A stretch of DNA of 64,000 nt from Prosapia bicincta (GCA_036971475.1 JBAIZL010000001.1:103562850-103626849); one strand, 5' to 3'. Positions 48,701 through 60,219 are shown, counted from the stretch's first letter. The notes: generated by a model not told the origin, from the sequence alone. Made by a program: numbers and translations.

Positions 48701-49943
48701 GTGTGTTTTTGCATGGTTGCTGAGATTTATTCATAATTGTAACCCCTCAAAGAAGGAAAGGTGTGTGAGTAAAGTTTTGTCATGTAAGGAGATTATTGAA
48801 GCTAACAATTTTATAATTAGAATTGTTCAACAGCAATCATTTGAAGGAATAAGGGACCCTAAATTGGCTTCATTGTCACCATTTATGGCTGCTGATGGTA
48901 TTATAAGGCTAAAGACAAAATTAACAGAAAGAAAGGATTTGGAAAATTTTAAATTTCCTGTTGTTCTACCATCAAAACATGACATTGTAGATATTCTTAT
49001 TCTTACAATACATAAGAGATCATGTCATGTGGGAGTTCAAGGTCTCTTAAGTTTATTAAGAGAAAACTATTGGATATTGAGAGGAAGAAAAACAATAAGT
49101 AATACTTTGAAAAAATGTATTCCTTGTCAGAGACATAATTCAAAAAATGTAGAAACAATCACTCCACCCTTACCTGAAAGTAGAGTACGAGATGCCGCAG
49201 TATTTGAAGTGGTTGGAATTGATTTTGCGGGACCTTTGTTTCTACGAGATGGCAGTAAAGTTTGGATCTGCATATTCACTTGTGCAGTATACCGTGCTGT
49301 TCATTTGGAGTTAGTAAAGTTTCTTTCTGTCGAAGCATTTATAGATACACTTAGAAGATTTATTGCAAGGCGAGGAAGACCATCAATAATATATAGTGAC
49401 AATGGTACCAATTTCACAGGTACAGAAAAGGCATTTAAAATTCTAGATTGGAATGCTATCTTAAAATATAGCTCATGCCAACAAATTGACTGGAGGTTTA
49501 ACCCTCCCTCTGCTGCATGGTGGGGCGGATGGTGGGAGCGACTCATCCGACTCATGAAACAGTTGCTACGCAAAACCTTGGGCAAAACGTCATTGGATTA
49601 TGAGGAAATGGAGACAATCTTATGTGATTGTGAAAGTATCATGAATTCTAGACCTTTGACATATTTATCTGAAACTTCTTCAGACCTAACTGCTATTACT
49701 CCAAATATGTTTTTACATGACTTAAAAGAAATTGGAGTTCCAGATTGTGACCATGTAAATACAAAAAGTCTTAACAAGAGAGTACGTTATCGACAACACC
49801 TGAGAGAAGCATTGCGAAAAAGATTTAGGATTGAGTATTTAGGACAATTAGCTTTAAAAAGTAAGAAAAACGGCAGACAGTTGAAAGTTGGAGAATTAGT
49901 ACTGATTGAAGTTGAAAATAAAAAAAGAATTGATTGCCAATAG
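45723..49943 (+). CDS. BEL/Pao polyprotein (Gag-protease-RT-integrase), RNase H region missing
   Basis: 1,406 residues from an ATG 52 bases after the primer site. In order: basic/coiled N terminus; Gag-like DUF1759-type region (about 110-260; LPTLEFKKFGGD, WLPFWGQF); three zinc knuckles (about 370-436; CFSCTKVGHLSKHC is CX2CX4HX4C); aspartic protease (DSGS, about 493); RT with VIADIKKAFLQI (about 820) and YVDN (about 906) where the family has YVDD; integrase with an H/C zinc segment (HKRSCHVG ... CIPCQRH, about 1095-1140) and catalytic D (GIDFAG, about 1165), D (YSDNGT, about 1225) and E (WWERL, about 1272). At about residue 942 the RT end (ELRGWEY) joins directly to WPSNEPEPDEEL, which normally lies past the RNase H domain. 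The frame stops early at 49943, before the last conserved segment. It would act in cytoplasmic particles and in the nucleus, but this copy is probably not autonomous. Confidence 0.92.
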   Translation: MDALKKKRKLFRTGFSRLHNTLLESIKNEDDVILLKANLELLREKHNQLEVLDREIIEVLLNENASTEVLENEVESADEYSGKFKIVEYLVEQAIDKARPKTDTSVNVEKRKFKLPTLEFKKFGGDISDWLPFWGQFKKIHEDPCIDSDDKYQYLLQATIPNTKAREIVESFPPCGRSYEQAIEHLKSRFAKDDLLVEFYIREILKIVITLNSSESKITISSLYDQIESKLRCLETLGVTKEKYAAMLFPLVESCLREDLLIAWQRSRPNSQQDETASESKSRLDSLMNFLKIEVEGEERINLAKQGFGLQKTKVSTGDNTTSSYKRDFASKDKHIKNTRRPTSNVTAAGLVNVKSNTSTVSTDKTKLSMCVFCDGGHLSENCFKARDMSLEERQNILTSKRCCFSCTKVGHLSKHCRAIVKCIICNGKHVPLMCSKLQNNFNRSNIKPKCEEKETEPNFENSLSNVNGNQVYMQTLVVKAVSDTKELNVRLLFDSGSQRSYIRKSTVEKMKYDTCGEETLLHGLFGGEVTKPRNHACYKVRLQSIDKTYSCNFKALSEINICTYVPALKPGRWTDELMERGIKLFQDADSPIEILIGADIYGKLLTGRKEVLDCGIIALETHLGWVLTGKFQESKEFSSMTALSMFVQSNSICKLWEMDVLGIKDPLQTRSKQEIEHSVQTQFLETVRVNEEGRYEVKLPWSEDHPEVPRNFNLAKKRLENSVKKLTNESLYNVNNNVFSDWLEDGVIEEIPISKWDEGHYLPHRPVIKENSTTAVRPVFDASSKEKGYYSLNQCLEIGINLIEIIPALLLRFRLYKIGVIADIKKAFLQISLYEEDRDFLRFLWQNTDGSLKIFRHRRVVFGVSSSPFLLNAVINYHLQKYLVPCAEDNQFSKCTIEKLFKSFYVDNCVTGVNNERDLKQFISEAIQIFSLGKFELRGWEYTEDTWPSNEPEPDEELISLEKKKGPTPSLLSNNYPKDWFYYFSNDFDKIVCVFAWLLRFIHNCNPSKKERCVSKVLSCKEIIEANNFIIRIVQQQSFEGIRDPKLASLSPFMAADGIIRLKTKLTERKDLENFKFPVVLPSKHDIVDILILTIHKRSCHVGVQGLLSLLRENYWILRGRKTISNTLKKCIPCQRHNSKNVETITPPLPESRVRDAAVFEVVGIDFAGPLFLRDGSKVWICIFTCAVYRAVHLELVKFLSVEAFIDTLRRFIARRGRPSIIYSDNGTNFTGTEKAFKILDWNAILKYSSCQQIDWRFNPPSAAWWGGWWERLIRLMKQLLRKTLGKTSLDYEEMETILCDCESIMNSRPLTYLSETSSDLTAITPNMFLHDLKEIGVPDCDHVNTKSLNKRVRYRQHLREALRKRFRIEYLGQLALKSKKNGRQLKVGELVLIEVENKKRIDCQ

Positions 49944-50227
49944 GACTGATAGAAAAGACTATCATTGGTAGAGATGGAGTGTGTAGATTAGTGCAATTGA
50001 AGACTGCTTTTGGAAGTTTATTGAGACCAATACAAAGACTATATCCTCTTGAAATGCAAGAAGAAACCATCCAAGAACAATTAAAAGAAAAGATTAAACC
50101 AAAAGTGACAAAAACCAATGAACATGAACTACACCTGGAAGAAGATAATGTGACAAAAGAAAATAAAATTGTGACATATTCAAGAAGTGGCAGACAAATT
50201 AAGCTTCCACAAAAATTTGTTGATTAA
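49934..50227 (+). pseudogene. Detached C-terminal segment of the BEL polyprotein
   Basis: In another frame the sequence continues with GRDGVCRLVQLKTAFGSLLR and PIQRLYPLE, the conserved end of BEL integrases. It then has a charged Lys/Glu-rich tail and a stop at 50225-50227. The break lies near 49935 and is a one-base change relative to the upstream frame. It could be a real mutation or a sequencing error, since the rest of the element looks young. Confidence 0.8.
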
Positions 50228-50276
50228 TCTTTTAACAATATACTATTTTTTAATGTTTTGAGTTAAACCATAACTC

Positions 50277-50289
50277 AAAAGGTGGGAGT
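50277..50289 (+). promoter_or_regulatory. Polypurine tract of the BEL element
   Basis: aaaaggtgggagt lies immediately before the 3' LTR, where plus-strand DNA synthesis would be primed. One base (a) separates it from the LTR start at 50291. Confidence 0.8.
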
Positions 50290-50290
50290 A

Positions 50291-50549
50291 TGTTGTGAAT
50301 GCAATAATATAATACTCTATGACAATCCTCTATGGAAAAAAAAAAAGAAAAAGAACATTATATAAATTAACAGATGATTTGTAATTGTTTTAGTTTTTCT
50401 CAGTTCTTTGTTTAGAGTTTTGTTTTAAGAAAGATGTGAAGTAATAAATAGTGTTTAAATATGAAATAAGTTTTATTACCAGCATAATTATATAAATATG
50501 ACGAGTGTTCCGCCTGTAGCGGCAGTGTCAAAAGTTTATAGAAATAACA
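50291..50549 (+). repeat. 3' LTR of the BEL/Pao element
   Basis: 259 bases, with no difference from the 5' LTR that I could find by eye. Followed by CATTA. Confidence 0.95.
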
Positions 50550-50554
50550 CATTA
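50550..50554. other. Target-site duplication CATTA, right
   Basis: Second copy of the target duplication, continuing into taaaaaactt as in the uninterrupted left arm. Confidence 0.92.
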
Positions 50555-51786
50555 TAAAAAACTTTAAATCTGCTCGACCTACGGTTTTGAAACTCCTTCA
50601 ATTCATTACGCTGGTCTTGGACTTTCTACTGGTGCTTCTAGATCAAGCCCAATCTCCAGCCTTCTAGTTAAAACTGGAGAACCATCCCTCTCAATGCGAC
50701 GTCAAAAGCTACAGATTTCATATTACACTGGTCTTCGAAGCCAACCTAAACATCCGGCATTCAAAGCAGTTTTTGATAACCACCTCGAGGATCGTTACAA
50801 TGAGCGTCAACGTTCAACTGCTCCCTTCGGAATAAGAACGTTGCGTATTTTTAGCAATCTAAATTTAGAACTTCCACCTATATTCGAACGATCATCATGC
50901 TACATCCCTCCATGGGTAATAGGAATGCCAAAATTTGACTTCTCATTGTCCAGGTACCTAAAACACAATACTCCTGACGTTATTTATCGTCAGGAGTTTT
51001 TGCAAATCCAACTAAATCACCAACATACTGTGACTATATTCACAGACGGTTCAAAACTGGACAATGGGATAGGTTGTGCATTTTATATGGAAATACAAAC
51101 CTTCACCTATGGATTACCCTCAGCCTGTAGCGTTTTTACAGCAGAACTTTATGCAATTTTCCAAGCTTTAAGATCAATTCCGTCTGCAACATCTAAATAT
51201 CTTGTATGTTCCGATTCCAAAAGTGCTCTCCAGGCTATTCAGGAAATGTACACTAAGAACCCATTAGTTGGAGACATCTTGTGCTCAATACACAGGCTCC
51301 AATTACGGGGTATCGAGGTGTCATTTCTCTGGGTGCCTGGTCACTGCGGAATATTTGGAAACACTAAAGCAGATTAAGGAGCAAAATTAGCTACAAGTAT
51401 AGTACCATCGACACAACGTGTAATGGCATCAGATTTTGTATGCAATGTTAAAACTATACTATTCTCTGTGTGGAATGAAGAATGGCAAAATGTACATAGA
51501 AACAAGCTGAGGGACATAAAAAATACCGTCCGACCATAGAGGACATCTGTTCGTTCGAATCGTAGGGAGGAAGTGGTGGTTACTCGACTTCGCATCGGCC
51601 ATTCTTTGTTAACGCATGGATGGTTGATGCGGCATGAGGATCCACCACTATGTCCGTTTTGTAGAAGCAATATTACAATCAAGCATATCCTGCTTGATTG
51701 TGATGAGTTGAGCGATTTGTATGTACGTTACGATCTTCGAGGTAGTTTAAAGGTGGTTTTAAAGGACGATGTCACGGCTATCACGG
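50555..51786 (+). pseudogene. Non-LTR retrotransposon ORF2 remnant with RNase H (right-arm copy)
   Basis: Same domains as 30143-31700 minus: ETPSIHYAGL-type post-RT region, MRRQKLQISYYTGLRSQ, RNase H (TDGSKLDNGIG, TAELYAIF, CSDSKSALQAI, WVPGHCGIFGNTKAD) and RLRIGHSLLTHGW...CPFCRSNIT. It keeps the frame across the point where the left copy lost a base (about 50839). It has TAA at 51375-51377 where the left copy has a Glu codon. It ends inside the Cys/His segment's tail because a deletion removed the element's 3' end. The start is split from its upstream flank by the BEL insertion. Confidence 0.9.
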
Positions 51787-52215
51787 CTAAGGAGAACACT
51801 ACTCAAAGAGTTTTTAATTAATTAAAGTAAATGGAATGTCAAAAAACGAACATTATATAACATTAATTCTTCATTACTTTGTTTAGTCAACATATTATTA
51901 ATATTGTTTCTTTCCATTCTACTATTAATGCCATAAACTTCAATTGTTTCATCTTTGACTTCAGGAAAACTTTTACTTCGTATGCAACGTAAATATAGAA
52001 ATAATACCACGTGCTGGCCGTAGGGAGTTTGCAAGTGATATAGGCTGCCGAATGGCTTCATTAACAGCTAATAATGCCGTCCCTTATGATTTAGAATCAG
52101 TCAAGTTTTCATAGGAACACTAACGAAGTGTAAGACTAATAGGAAACTGCTAATTAAAGGTACATTTCAAATTTATGTTTATTTACGCTCCCACATGAAA
52201 GTGTTTTGTGAAGTT
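51787..52215 (-). repeat. Dispersed repeat unit, shortened right-arm copy
   Basis: Reverse copy of 29198-29615. Its fold-back is missing because of the deletion that joins it to left-arm-equivalent position 28893. Confidence 0.85.
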
Positions 52216-54521
52216 CAGTTTAAATATTCTTACAAGGAAAACACAAAAGTCTCGAAATAATCCTATTTTTAGGTTTATATGTGGTTGAAACATTCGAGTA
52301 CGTGCGGGGGTGTGTGTTTTAGAGCGAGTAGATTGTTCATAATGTAGCTGTGAATTTATACAGTTGCCTTTCTGGCTAAAGTAGGTGGGGAAATGGATTT
52401 CGGAGTGTAAACACTTCCCTCCGCCAGAATGTATTTCCTTTACACAATACAGAGTCTCTCAATTCCATGAATGTGTGTGACAATGGTTGCTTACACTCCT
52501 ACATTTAATACGACTACTTTTAAACAGTTTTAATGTGGCTTTATCCAAACAGTGTCTAAACTGAATTTAACTTATCAGTCATTCTGTATTTTGCGTGAAA
52601 TAACACGGTTGTAAATAACGAATATTCTAGGTATGAGAATAACATACCAGAAGTATACAATATATTGTGTAGGGTTAATTCCAAACTATATTTCAGTTGG
52701 ACTTCTTAAGGTTCTACAATGAAATAGTTATTAAAATTAAAAAATATTTGTAAAATATTTACTTTGAAGTTCATCCTCAAATATTTATAACATTTATTAT
52801 AACTTTCGTTATTTGCAATAGTTGTCGAAGCTTGTTTAATGTAATTTTCTAACAAAAGAATTTTGCAAGTTTTAACAGTCTCAATCATTTTCGAATTCAT
52901 GGAATGACTTATATTTTTCGTGAACAAACCGCCTTTTCTATAACCCAATGAGTAATGTGGCAGTTATTGGGGAACATAATCTCTTAATAATATGCAGAGG
53001 GTATATTTATAAACCCTCAGAGGGAAGATTATAACATTCAAGTCAGTTATGAAAGCAAACACTAAATTTGATCTATTTGGCTGCAAGTAGTTGGTTCACT
53101 ATATAATATTGAACAATGTATTCAGGTAGCCTACAATTTGTTTTTGAATGTTTTGTTCATGAACTATACAAATACCAGCAGTGAAGAAATATGTTACATA
53201 GACTTCTAGTGAGTCAAGAACATTAGTTTACCTTAGTTGTGTTTTAAAACCTTTATCACACTGTAATACCTTTAAATATACTTTAACTAATTTATGAATC
53301 ATACACCTACTCCTATTTATTATACATAATAAATTAAACATTTGTTTTCTTTCGAAATGAAGGAACAGTCATCACTTTGTCTTTTTGATGGCTGTTGAAC
53401 TGAACTTTCTCACTCTTAGGTATAAAATATTCCATGTATATTTAAACAATAATATATGTATATTTATATTTTTGTAATTGCACAGTAATGTGAACTGTGT
53501 TTGATCTCTGAATTAAAATAAAACACGAATTTTGCATATAACCTAAACGTTAGGGCAGAGGTTTGTGGAGCAGTAGTTGTACCCTAAACGTTAACAAAGA
53601 CTGCGTTAAAGTAGATAAAAGGTAATGTAATAAAGATTAAAATAAGTCAAATAAAAAATTAGATATCGACTAAGTGCAGAGAATAAATAAACTGGACATG
53701 TTGTAAAGTCACTGATTAACTTGTGCAGTAAAACGTGATACGATGTAGTCTTGTCTTCAAGGAGAAATCACTCAAATTTTAATTACTTTTATTACTTTTG
53801 TAACTTAGAAAAACACACACACACACTTATTAAAATTATGTACAAATACTAGCAATAATGTAAAATAAAAGGGAATTTACCTTTTTGTTTTGTTTTCATT
53901 CTTTAAATCCAGGAAAACACAAAACATTTATTTCAGTGAAATTTTTAACACATATTTAAAATATTCCCCAGACACCATTGTTTCCCAAGACTTAAAACAC
54001 TTGAAAATCTTTTAGTCTAAGAACATTGAATCATTTTATTTAAATATGTGTTGTCAATACACACATTTCAGTATTGAAATTTTCCTTATATTAGAGAAAC
54101 ATTATAATAAAAATAAGAAATAACATTTGTAGACACGTTTTGTATAAATAATATACCATTTGTGAAATAGTGTTCTTGGTAAGGGATTTAGATTTGAGAA
54201 AAGATTTTATATGAATTTAAATTCAATATGTAAAAGTAGTATAGTAACTAGTATATAAGTAGTAACATAACCACCAGTAGGCTATGTTGTAACTATAAAT
54301 TTAAAATTGTTATGTTTAGTCAAACTTTAAACAAAATATACTGTAGGAGCCTAAGAATTTACTATTTTTAAAAAAACGTGTATAAATTTAACACAAATAA
54401 ATAAAAAAATGTTAATGGTTTAGAAATTATTTAAAACATATTGGTTAGGTTTGAAAAGTCTGTAAAGATTCATTTATTCACTAAATTAAAATTAAAGCAA
54501 AAACACGTACAAACACATACA

Positions 54522-54557
<36 letters not shown>

Positions 54558-56271
54558 CTCACACGATACATACACAATACACACATAAAAAAGCAAACAT
54601 GAATTTAGACTTGCAATAGATCAAAACATTAATAATAGGAAATGTTATAAATCCCGTATAGAACAGTATCTCATGTTAATGAACGTAGTTTAATACTCGT
54701 ATATGTCAAGCACATTTTAGACACGGTAAACGTCACCACACAGCAGTTTACTGTTGTGTTGCTTTCAGATATTCCAATCTAATTGTCAATTAAGTGTGTT
54801 TCTATGACAACTAATTATTAAATCATTTAATAAATCATAGACTGTAATGTTATTGGACATTGTTTCTTAAAGCATACTGTAATTATTTTTATAGCCAAAA
54901 GCAAGTGAAGGAAAATGAAACTAGTAAACTAAAGGACTTTAAAACAGAAAAATATTTTTTCAAAGTCAGTATTTTGTTGTATAAGCTTATTCTGGACATA
55001 GGAAGAAAATATAGTTTACAACAACCATTAAACTAATTACTTCTATAAATATAGAAGTAATATATATTGTTTAGCGAAAAACCTATTTAGAATTTATCAT
55101 AAATAATTTTTCCTAATATAAGTGAGGTCTTACTTGTCGTAGAAACCTGCAAATAAATAAATATTATAAGGTGTGACAACATAAATATTTCAGAAAAATA
55201 AAACAGTAACTCCATTTCCTTTCAATGTGCCGACTTCTATTGTGACCAGAAGGTATCATCTCACTTGCTCTCTCTCATGAGTGTATAAAGATTTGATCAT
55301 TTCATGTTGAGAACAGAGTTCATAGCCGCTTCCCCAAGAAACTGAAGCTTGATCTTCGTAGCTCATAAAAATATACGCTTTTTCTCCAAGCTGATCCAAT
55401 GACTTTCCCTAAAGGCTGATGTTATACATGCTTCACCCAATCACAAACATGTTTACCAAATTATACATGCTTCACAAACAAGAATTACCTGTAAATATCT
55501 CTAAATTGTCTTAACCACTACTATAGCTTTGTTAAGAGCTAGGATAATTTTATGTCTCTCTGTTTTTCTCTGTGTAATTCAATTCCCTTTGTAATATTAT
55601 CTCAACCGCTTATTAAAGGAATCTTTCCCTCTCTTAAAATGGCTATCCTTGTCTTATTATTACACAATCGCCATTCTCTATTATTTAAATAGAATTTTGT
55701 ATCTCTGGAATGATTTAGTTTTGAATTTACAATAAATGTTAAAGCAGTGAAGCGAAAGCCTTTATGAATTAAATCACTAAAATAAATGGGCTTTAACGTC
55801 TCTTAGAACTTAGTTTGTTAATTACATTTATTTTTGTTTGTCATATTAGTCTGACATGGAGCAATGTTAGAAGGCCTTGAATTAAAGTTTTAGGATAAAT
55901 GTGTGTATAATCAATTGGAAGGATATATGGGCTGAGCGCCTGGGGAGGTGTAGTGTGGCCAGGACATTGTGCTACCCTTATTTCATTATGAATCATCATT
56001 ATTCATGGTAGGTAAACAATGTAACGGAACTGCACTTTTGTTGTTATTTAAACTTAGATATAATTCGTGTGTGTAATAATCGCTGCTTATAAACGATTTA
56101 TTTATTCGTAACTGTTTTAAAACAAGTTAAAATATATAAAGTCCAATGTAGTCATACAACTATAATATACTTAGCAAGTTTTGATGATACCAATCAGCGG
56201 AAAGCTTCAATGTGTAAAGAAATTAAAAATCATCTTGTTTATGAAAGTGTAATTTAACCATATATAAATAA

Positions 56272-56275
<4 letters not shown>
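52216..56275. other. Right-arm DNA, no gene seen
   Basis: Reverse counterpart of 24830-28893. Short (AC)n at 53813-53826 and 54523-54553. No convincing exon. Confidence 0.45.
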
Positions 56276-56452
<177 letters not shown>

Positions 56453-56534
56453 AAATGGACATTATTAACATTGTCTATAGTGTTATAATACTATTATTTT
56501 ATTAATCACTTAAACAATAGTTTATGACTATCCG

Positions 56535-57285
56535 AACTTTTTTTTAGTAAATTTGTTAAAACGTACTGAGACAGAACGTTTTCGATGTGCCGATCTTTAT
56601 CAGTGTCTTCTGCTTGGAGATGTTGGGTCAAGCGGTGACGGTGTTAAAGGTATGTTTTCGATAGTATTAAAGAGTATGCGTAATTTGTATTGTGTTTGTT
56701 CGTTTAATATGTTGGTACTTTGTGTTGTTGTGTGTCTGGAAATTTCATATTGTTCTAGTTTGTTGAGATGTGGTCTTTTTTGTTGATGTGTAGGATTTCT
56801 AAATTATGATAAATGTCTGTATATTTGTGTCCTGTTTCTTTTAAGTGATTGTAAATTGTTGAGTTGGTGTTATGTTTGTGTTCTTCGACTCTTTGTTTAA
56901 AGCTGCGACCTGTTTGTTCAATGTAGAATTTGTTACATTCGTCGCAGTTTAGTTTGTATACGTCTGGTGCTTGTAGTTTATCTCTGTTGCTGGTGATGTG
57001 TTGTATTTTGTATTGTAATTTGTTATTGGTTTTTTATGCTATTTTGTAACCTTTTTTTGAAATTTGGGGGCTATTTTGTTTGTTGTTTTGTTTATGAATG
57101 GTAATGTGATGTATTTGTTTTCCCTGTCTGTAGTGTTAATTTGAGTGTTTTTTTGTATTTTGTACCATAGTTTGTCTATTATTGTGGTGTTGTATCCATT
57201 TGTGTATGCTAAATATTTAATTATGCCTAGTTTCTTGTTGTACTACTATTATTTTGTTGTAGTAGAACCCCCGGTCAGTGATGCT
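56535..57285 (-). pseudogene. Penelope-like element GIY-YIG fragment (right-arm copy)
   Basis: Reverse copy of 23955-24665, with the tail (tactgagacagaacgttttc...gatctttatcagtgtcttct) at 56565-56612. The nuclease segment lies at about 56760-56975 and the RT-end segment at about 57050-57235. It carries small differences from the left copy and is equally broken. Confidence 0.82.
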
Positions 57286-57400
57286 CGGTAATGGAGATAC
57301 TATCAATCTTTGAAAGTTAACTCGCATAAATACCAAGTGAGATTCTCGTACATATAGTGAAAGTGACAAGTGAATACAAGAAAACAGTGTTGCAAAGTTT
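57286..57400 (+). mobile_element. Penelope-like element tail (right-arm copy)
   Basis: ggtcagtgatgctcggtaat, atactatcaatctttgaaag and caagaaaacagtgttgcaaa: the reverse counterpart of 23808-23952. Confidence 0.65.
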
Positions 57401-57429
57401 TATATATTTATAGTAAGGTAGGGGCAAGA

Positions 57430-57600
57430 CTGCGTTGGGTAAAAGTGCGTACTATTATTTTATAGTGTATTTGTAGCAAAACTTATTACTACCGTACCCT
57501 CACCAGGTCCAGCAGTATCGCCGAATGTCAATATAGTGGATAGAGTCCATACCAGCTTCTTGTACCTCAATTCAGGTAGGTAATTGCAAATTACTATTGA
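57430..57600 (+). other. Open segment ending at splice-donor-like site (right-arm copy)
   Basis: It encodes TTVPSPGPAVSPNVNIVD and RVHTSFLYL before attcag/gtaggtaat. Counterpart of 23624-23806. Function unknown. Confidence 0.2.
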
Positions 57601-57605
57601 TTACT

Positions 57606-57863
57606 GTTAATTTTCTCAAAATAATTTAGTTATGTATACCTACAAGTGTTGTGTTAAAAACGTTACTTTCTATGTACCTTATGATTAATAAATACATGTT
57701 GCATATTTAGTGCATCTAGGAATATAATAAATTTGTTAATTTTCTCAAAATAATTTAGTTATGTATACCTACAAGTGTTGTGTTAAAAACGTTACTTTCT
57801 ATGTACCTTATGATTAATAAATACATGTTGCATATTTAGTGCATCTAGGAATATAATAAATTT
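57606..57863. repeat. 129-bp tandem duplication, right arm only
   Basis: 57606-57734 and 57735-57863 are two adjacent, apparently identical copies beginning gttaattttctcaaaataat and ending aggaatataataaattt. The left arm has one copy. Confidence 0.95.
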
Positions 57864-57869
57864 GTTTTT

Positions 57870-59940
57870 CTTATTTCCATAGTGAACTAAGAAAGATGTG
57901 GTTTATCTAGTGAGGAAAACCACTTAATCTAAGTGGTATGAAAAGAATATTTCCGCATAATGTTCATAGATGTTACGATCACGTAATAGCGGATAGTAAT
58001 TTCGAAGTTAACTTTATAGGCGTTCTATATTTTACTGATATTCTAAAATTATAAATTTTAGGCAATTGCACAATTATATTAGAAAAAGGTTAACTGCTAA
58101 TAAAGTGCTCAATAAACATCAATCAGCGGAATAAAAGTAAACACTTTTTAACTCACAAATAAATTATCAAGACTGGTGCTGCTTTTATTCAACTCCATTG
58201 TGCAAATATTAATCTATATTCCACAAGCTATTAACAAAGTTACCATTAGCAATGTTTTATGATTGGGGGACTTAGTAAAGCCTAGAAAGTAAGAACAATC
58301 TGATATAAAGAATTACTATAGGGTGTTCAAGTTAAAAGAGGCCCCTACCCTACCTTTTGTTAAGTGTGAATCATAGTTTATTAGCAAACAAATACATTCA
58401 AAATTACAGTAGGTGATGGATATTTTATCCATCTATTTGTACACTCTTCATAAGATGTTTTGTTTCACTATGTCTTTTGGCTATAATTATCTTCACACTG
58501 TATATTTTATTGCCACCATTGATAATGTTTGTCTTCGATTCCTGCAGGACATAAAGATTGCTCCTGTAAACAGTTTCTTTTATGTTCCCTCATAGAAAGA
58601 AGTAAAACATTTCTTTCCGAAATTCTTTTTAAAGAGCTCAGTTTTAATTAAACAATTATTTATATAACATGACTAACGATTTATATATATAAAATATGTA
58701 AAATTATATAAAACATATTAATAATAAAAAAATTACAAAACACCTAATAAATATGCATTTACAGAAATTATTGAAAAGGAATTTCGGAAAGAAATTCAAA
58801 ACGTTGAGTGTTTAAAAAAAGCGAAATTTTCTGTGATCTGTCATTAGCCTATATATACAAAATTAATAGTTAATAACAGACATTAAATAACAATATTTGT
58901 TAAAAACTTGTAAACTACAATAAGCTTTGTTCAGAGTTTTAACAAAAGTTAGTCACAGAATTTTCGTATATACCTTATATTTTATTAACGTAATAAGCAC
59001 GGAAAAAGTTTTTTATTTGAATAGAAAATGATGTCTAATTACTCTCACAAATGTCAAATTACACGATATTCGTATGTATACAAACGTGTTTCGTATGCAG
59101 GGAAATAAATTTAACTATCTTCATAAAATGTGTCAAAAGTATTAACATTTGACTGTGTTGAAGTGAATTTAAAATTACACCACTCAGTGGTATTCAATGG
59201 TTGCGTTGGATTCTGGAGTCAAATTTTAAAGTAATTTCATGAATAATATAAAATGGTTATTTATTTCAGAATGATACCATACTAAATTTTGAAAGATGTG
59301 AAAATATTTTTCAAATAATATTTTAAATATGAACAAAATATAATATTATTCAAATTTTGTAGTAGCTATTAGTATTTGATGGCTGTAGTTTTCGTGACTA
59401 AAATGTTTAATGTTTTGGGTAGATTTTTAATAGGTTTAATTGAATATTTAAAACTTTTTTCAGATAAAACTATTTTATCATCGTAGGGGATTATCCTAGG
59501 CACAGATGGTTTAGCATCAAATGGGAAATATGCATTGTATATTGAAATGATATTTGAAGGACAGTGAGAAATACAACGTAGATCTAATGTAATAAAGAGA
59601 ATATTAGATTACCTCAGGTTTCACTTTGAAGATGGAACACCAACCCTTGTCAGGTTTTGTCTAAAGTAGTATTTGGATTTTTGAGGTTTTAATGTCAGTT
59701 GTTAACTTTTTACTTAACGATATGAATAAGTAAGTCTTATATGTGTGGAAACGACTATGAATAAATATTTTATATTATATATTATGCAAATAATATAAAA
59801 TCCAATATTATTTAAATATTGGATCAATTTTTTCTTATTCTGAAATCATTATTTTATTTGGTTTAATTGAAAGATTATTTGAAAACCTATTATAAAATAT
59901 AATTTAACTACGTATAGACCCAATGGAATAAATCCAATAA
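57870..59940. other. Right-arm DNA, no gene seen
   Basis: Reverse counterpart of 21420-23500. The 60-residue frame at 58413-58595 shows no domain. Confidence 0.45.
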
Positions 59941-59997
59941 CAAATTGCAATTTTAAGAAAGTAATTTTATATTATTGCGCAAGAAAACTTTATATAT

Positions 59998-60002
59998 ATT
60001 GT

Positions 60003-60062
<60 letters not shown>

Positions 60063-60070
60063 TATATACA

Positions 60071-60108
<38 letters not shown>

Positions 60109-60215
60109 AACTAAGTCAAAATACAAATACAAGAACTATAATTGAATTTCTTGTATTGGTATTTTGACTTAGTTCTCTATTAATACACAAGAATACATAT
60201 TGCGATATATATATA
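59998..60215. repeat. (AT)n tracts and fold-back (right-arm copy)
   Basis: AT tracts at about 60007-60104 are broken by attatatatacag. The fold-back at 60104-60178 follows (agaactaagtcaaaatacaa ... ttgtattggtattttgactt). Then comes taatacacaagaatacatat and a short AT tract. Counterpart of 20860-21033. Confidence 0.85.
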
Positions 60216-60219
60216 TTCA

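Larger units (their letters stand above)
45394..50549 (+). mobile_element. BEL/Pao-type LTR retrotransposon, 5,156 bp, recent insertion
   Basis: Two 259-bp LTRs that I read as identical flank a primer-binding site, one long polyprotein frame and a purine tract. The 5-bp target duplication and the empty site in the left arm define both ends exactly. It interrupts the non-LTR ORF2 remnant of the right arm, in the same orientation. Identical LTRs mean a very young insertion. It is shorter than a full BEL element should be because the polyprotein lacks the RNase H region. Confidence 0.95.

Noticed and set aside
45863..50118. Antisense and off-frame open frames within the BEL element
   Set aside because: Shadows of the polyprotein frame.
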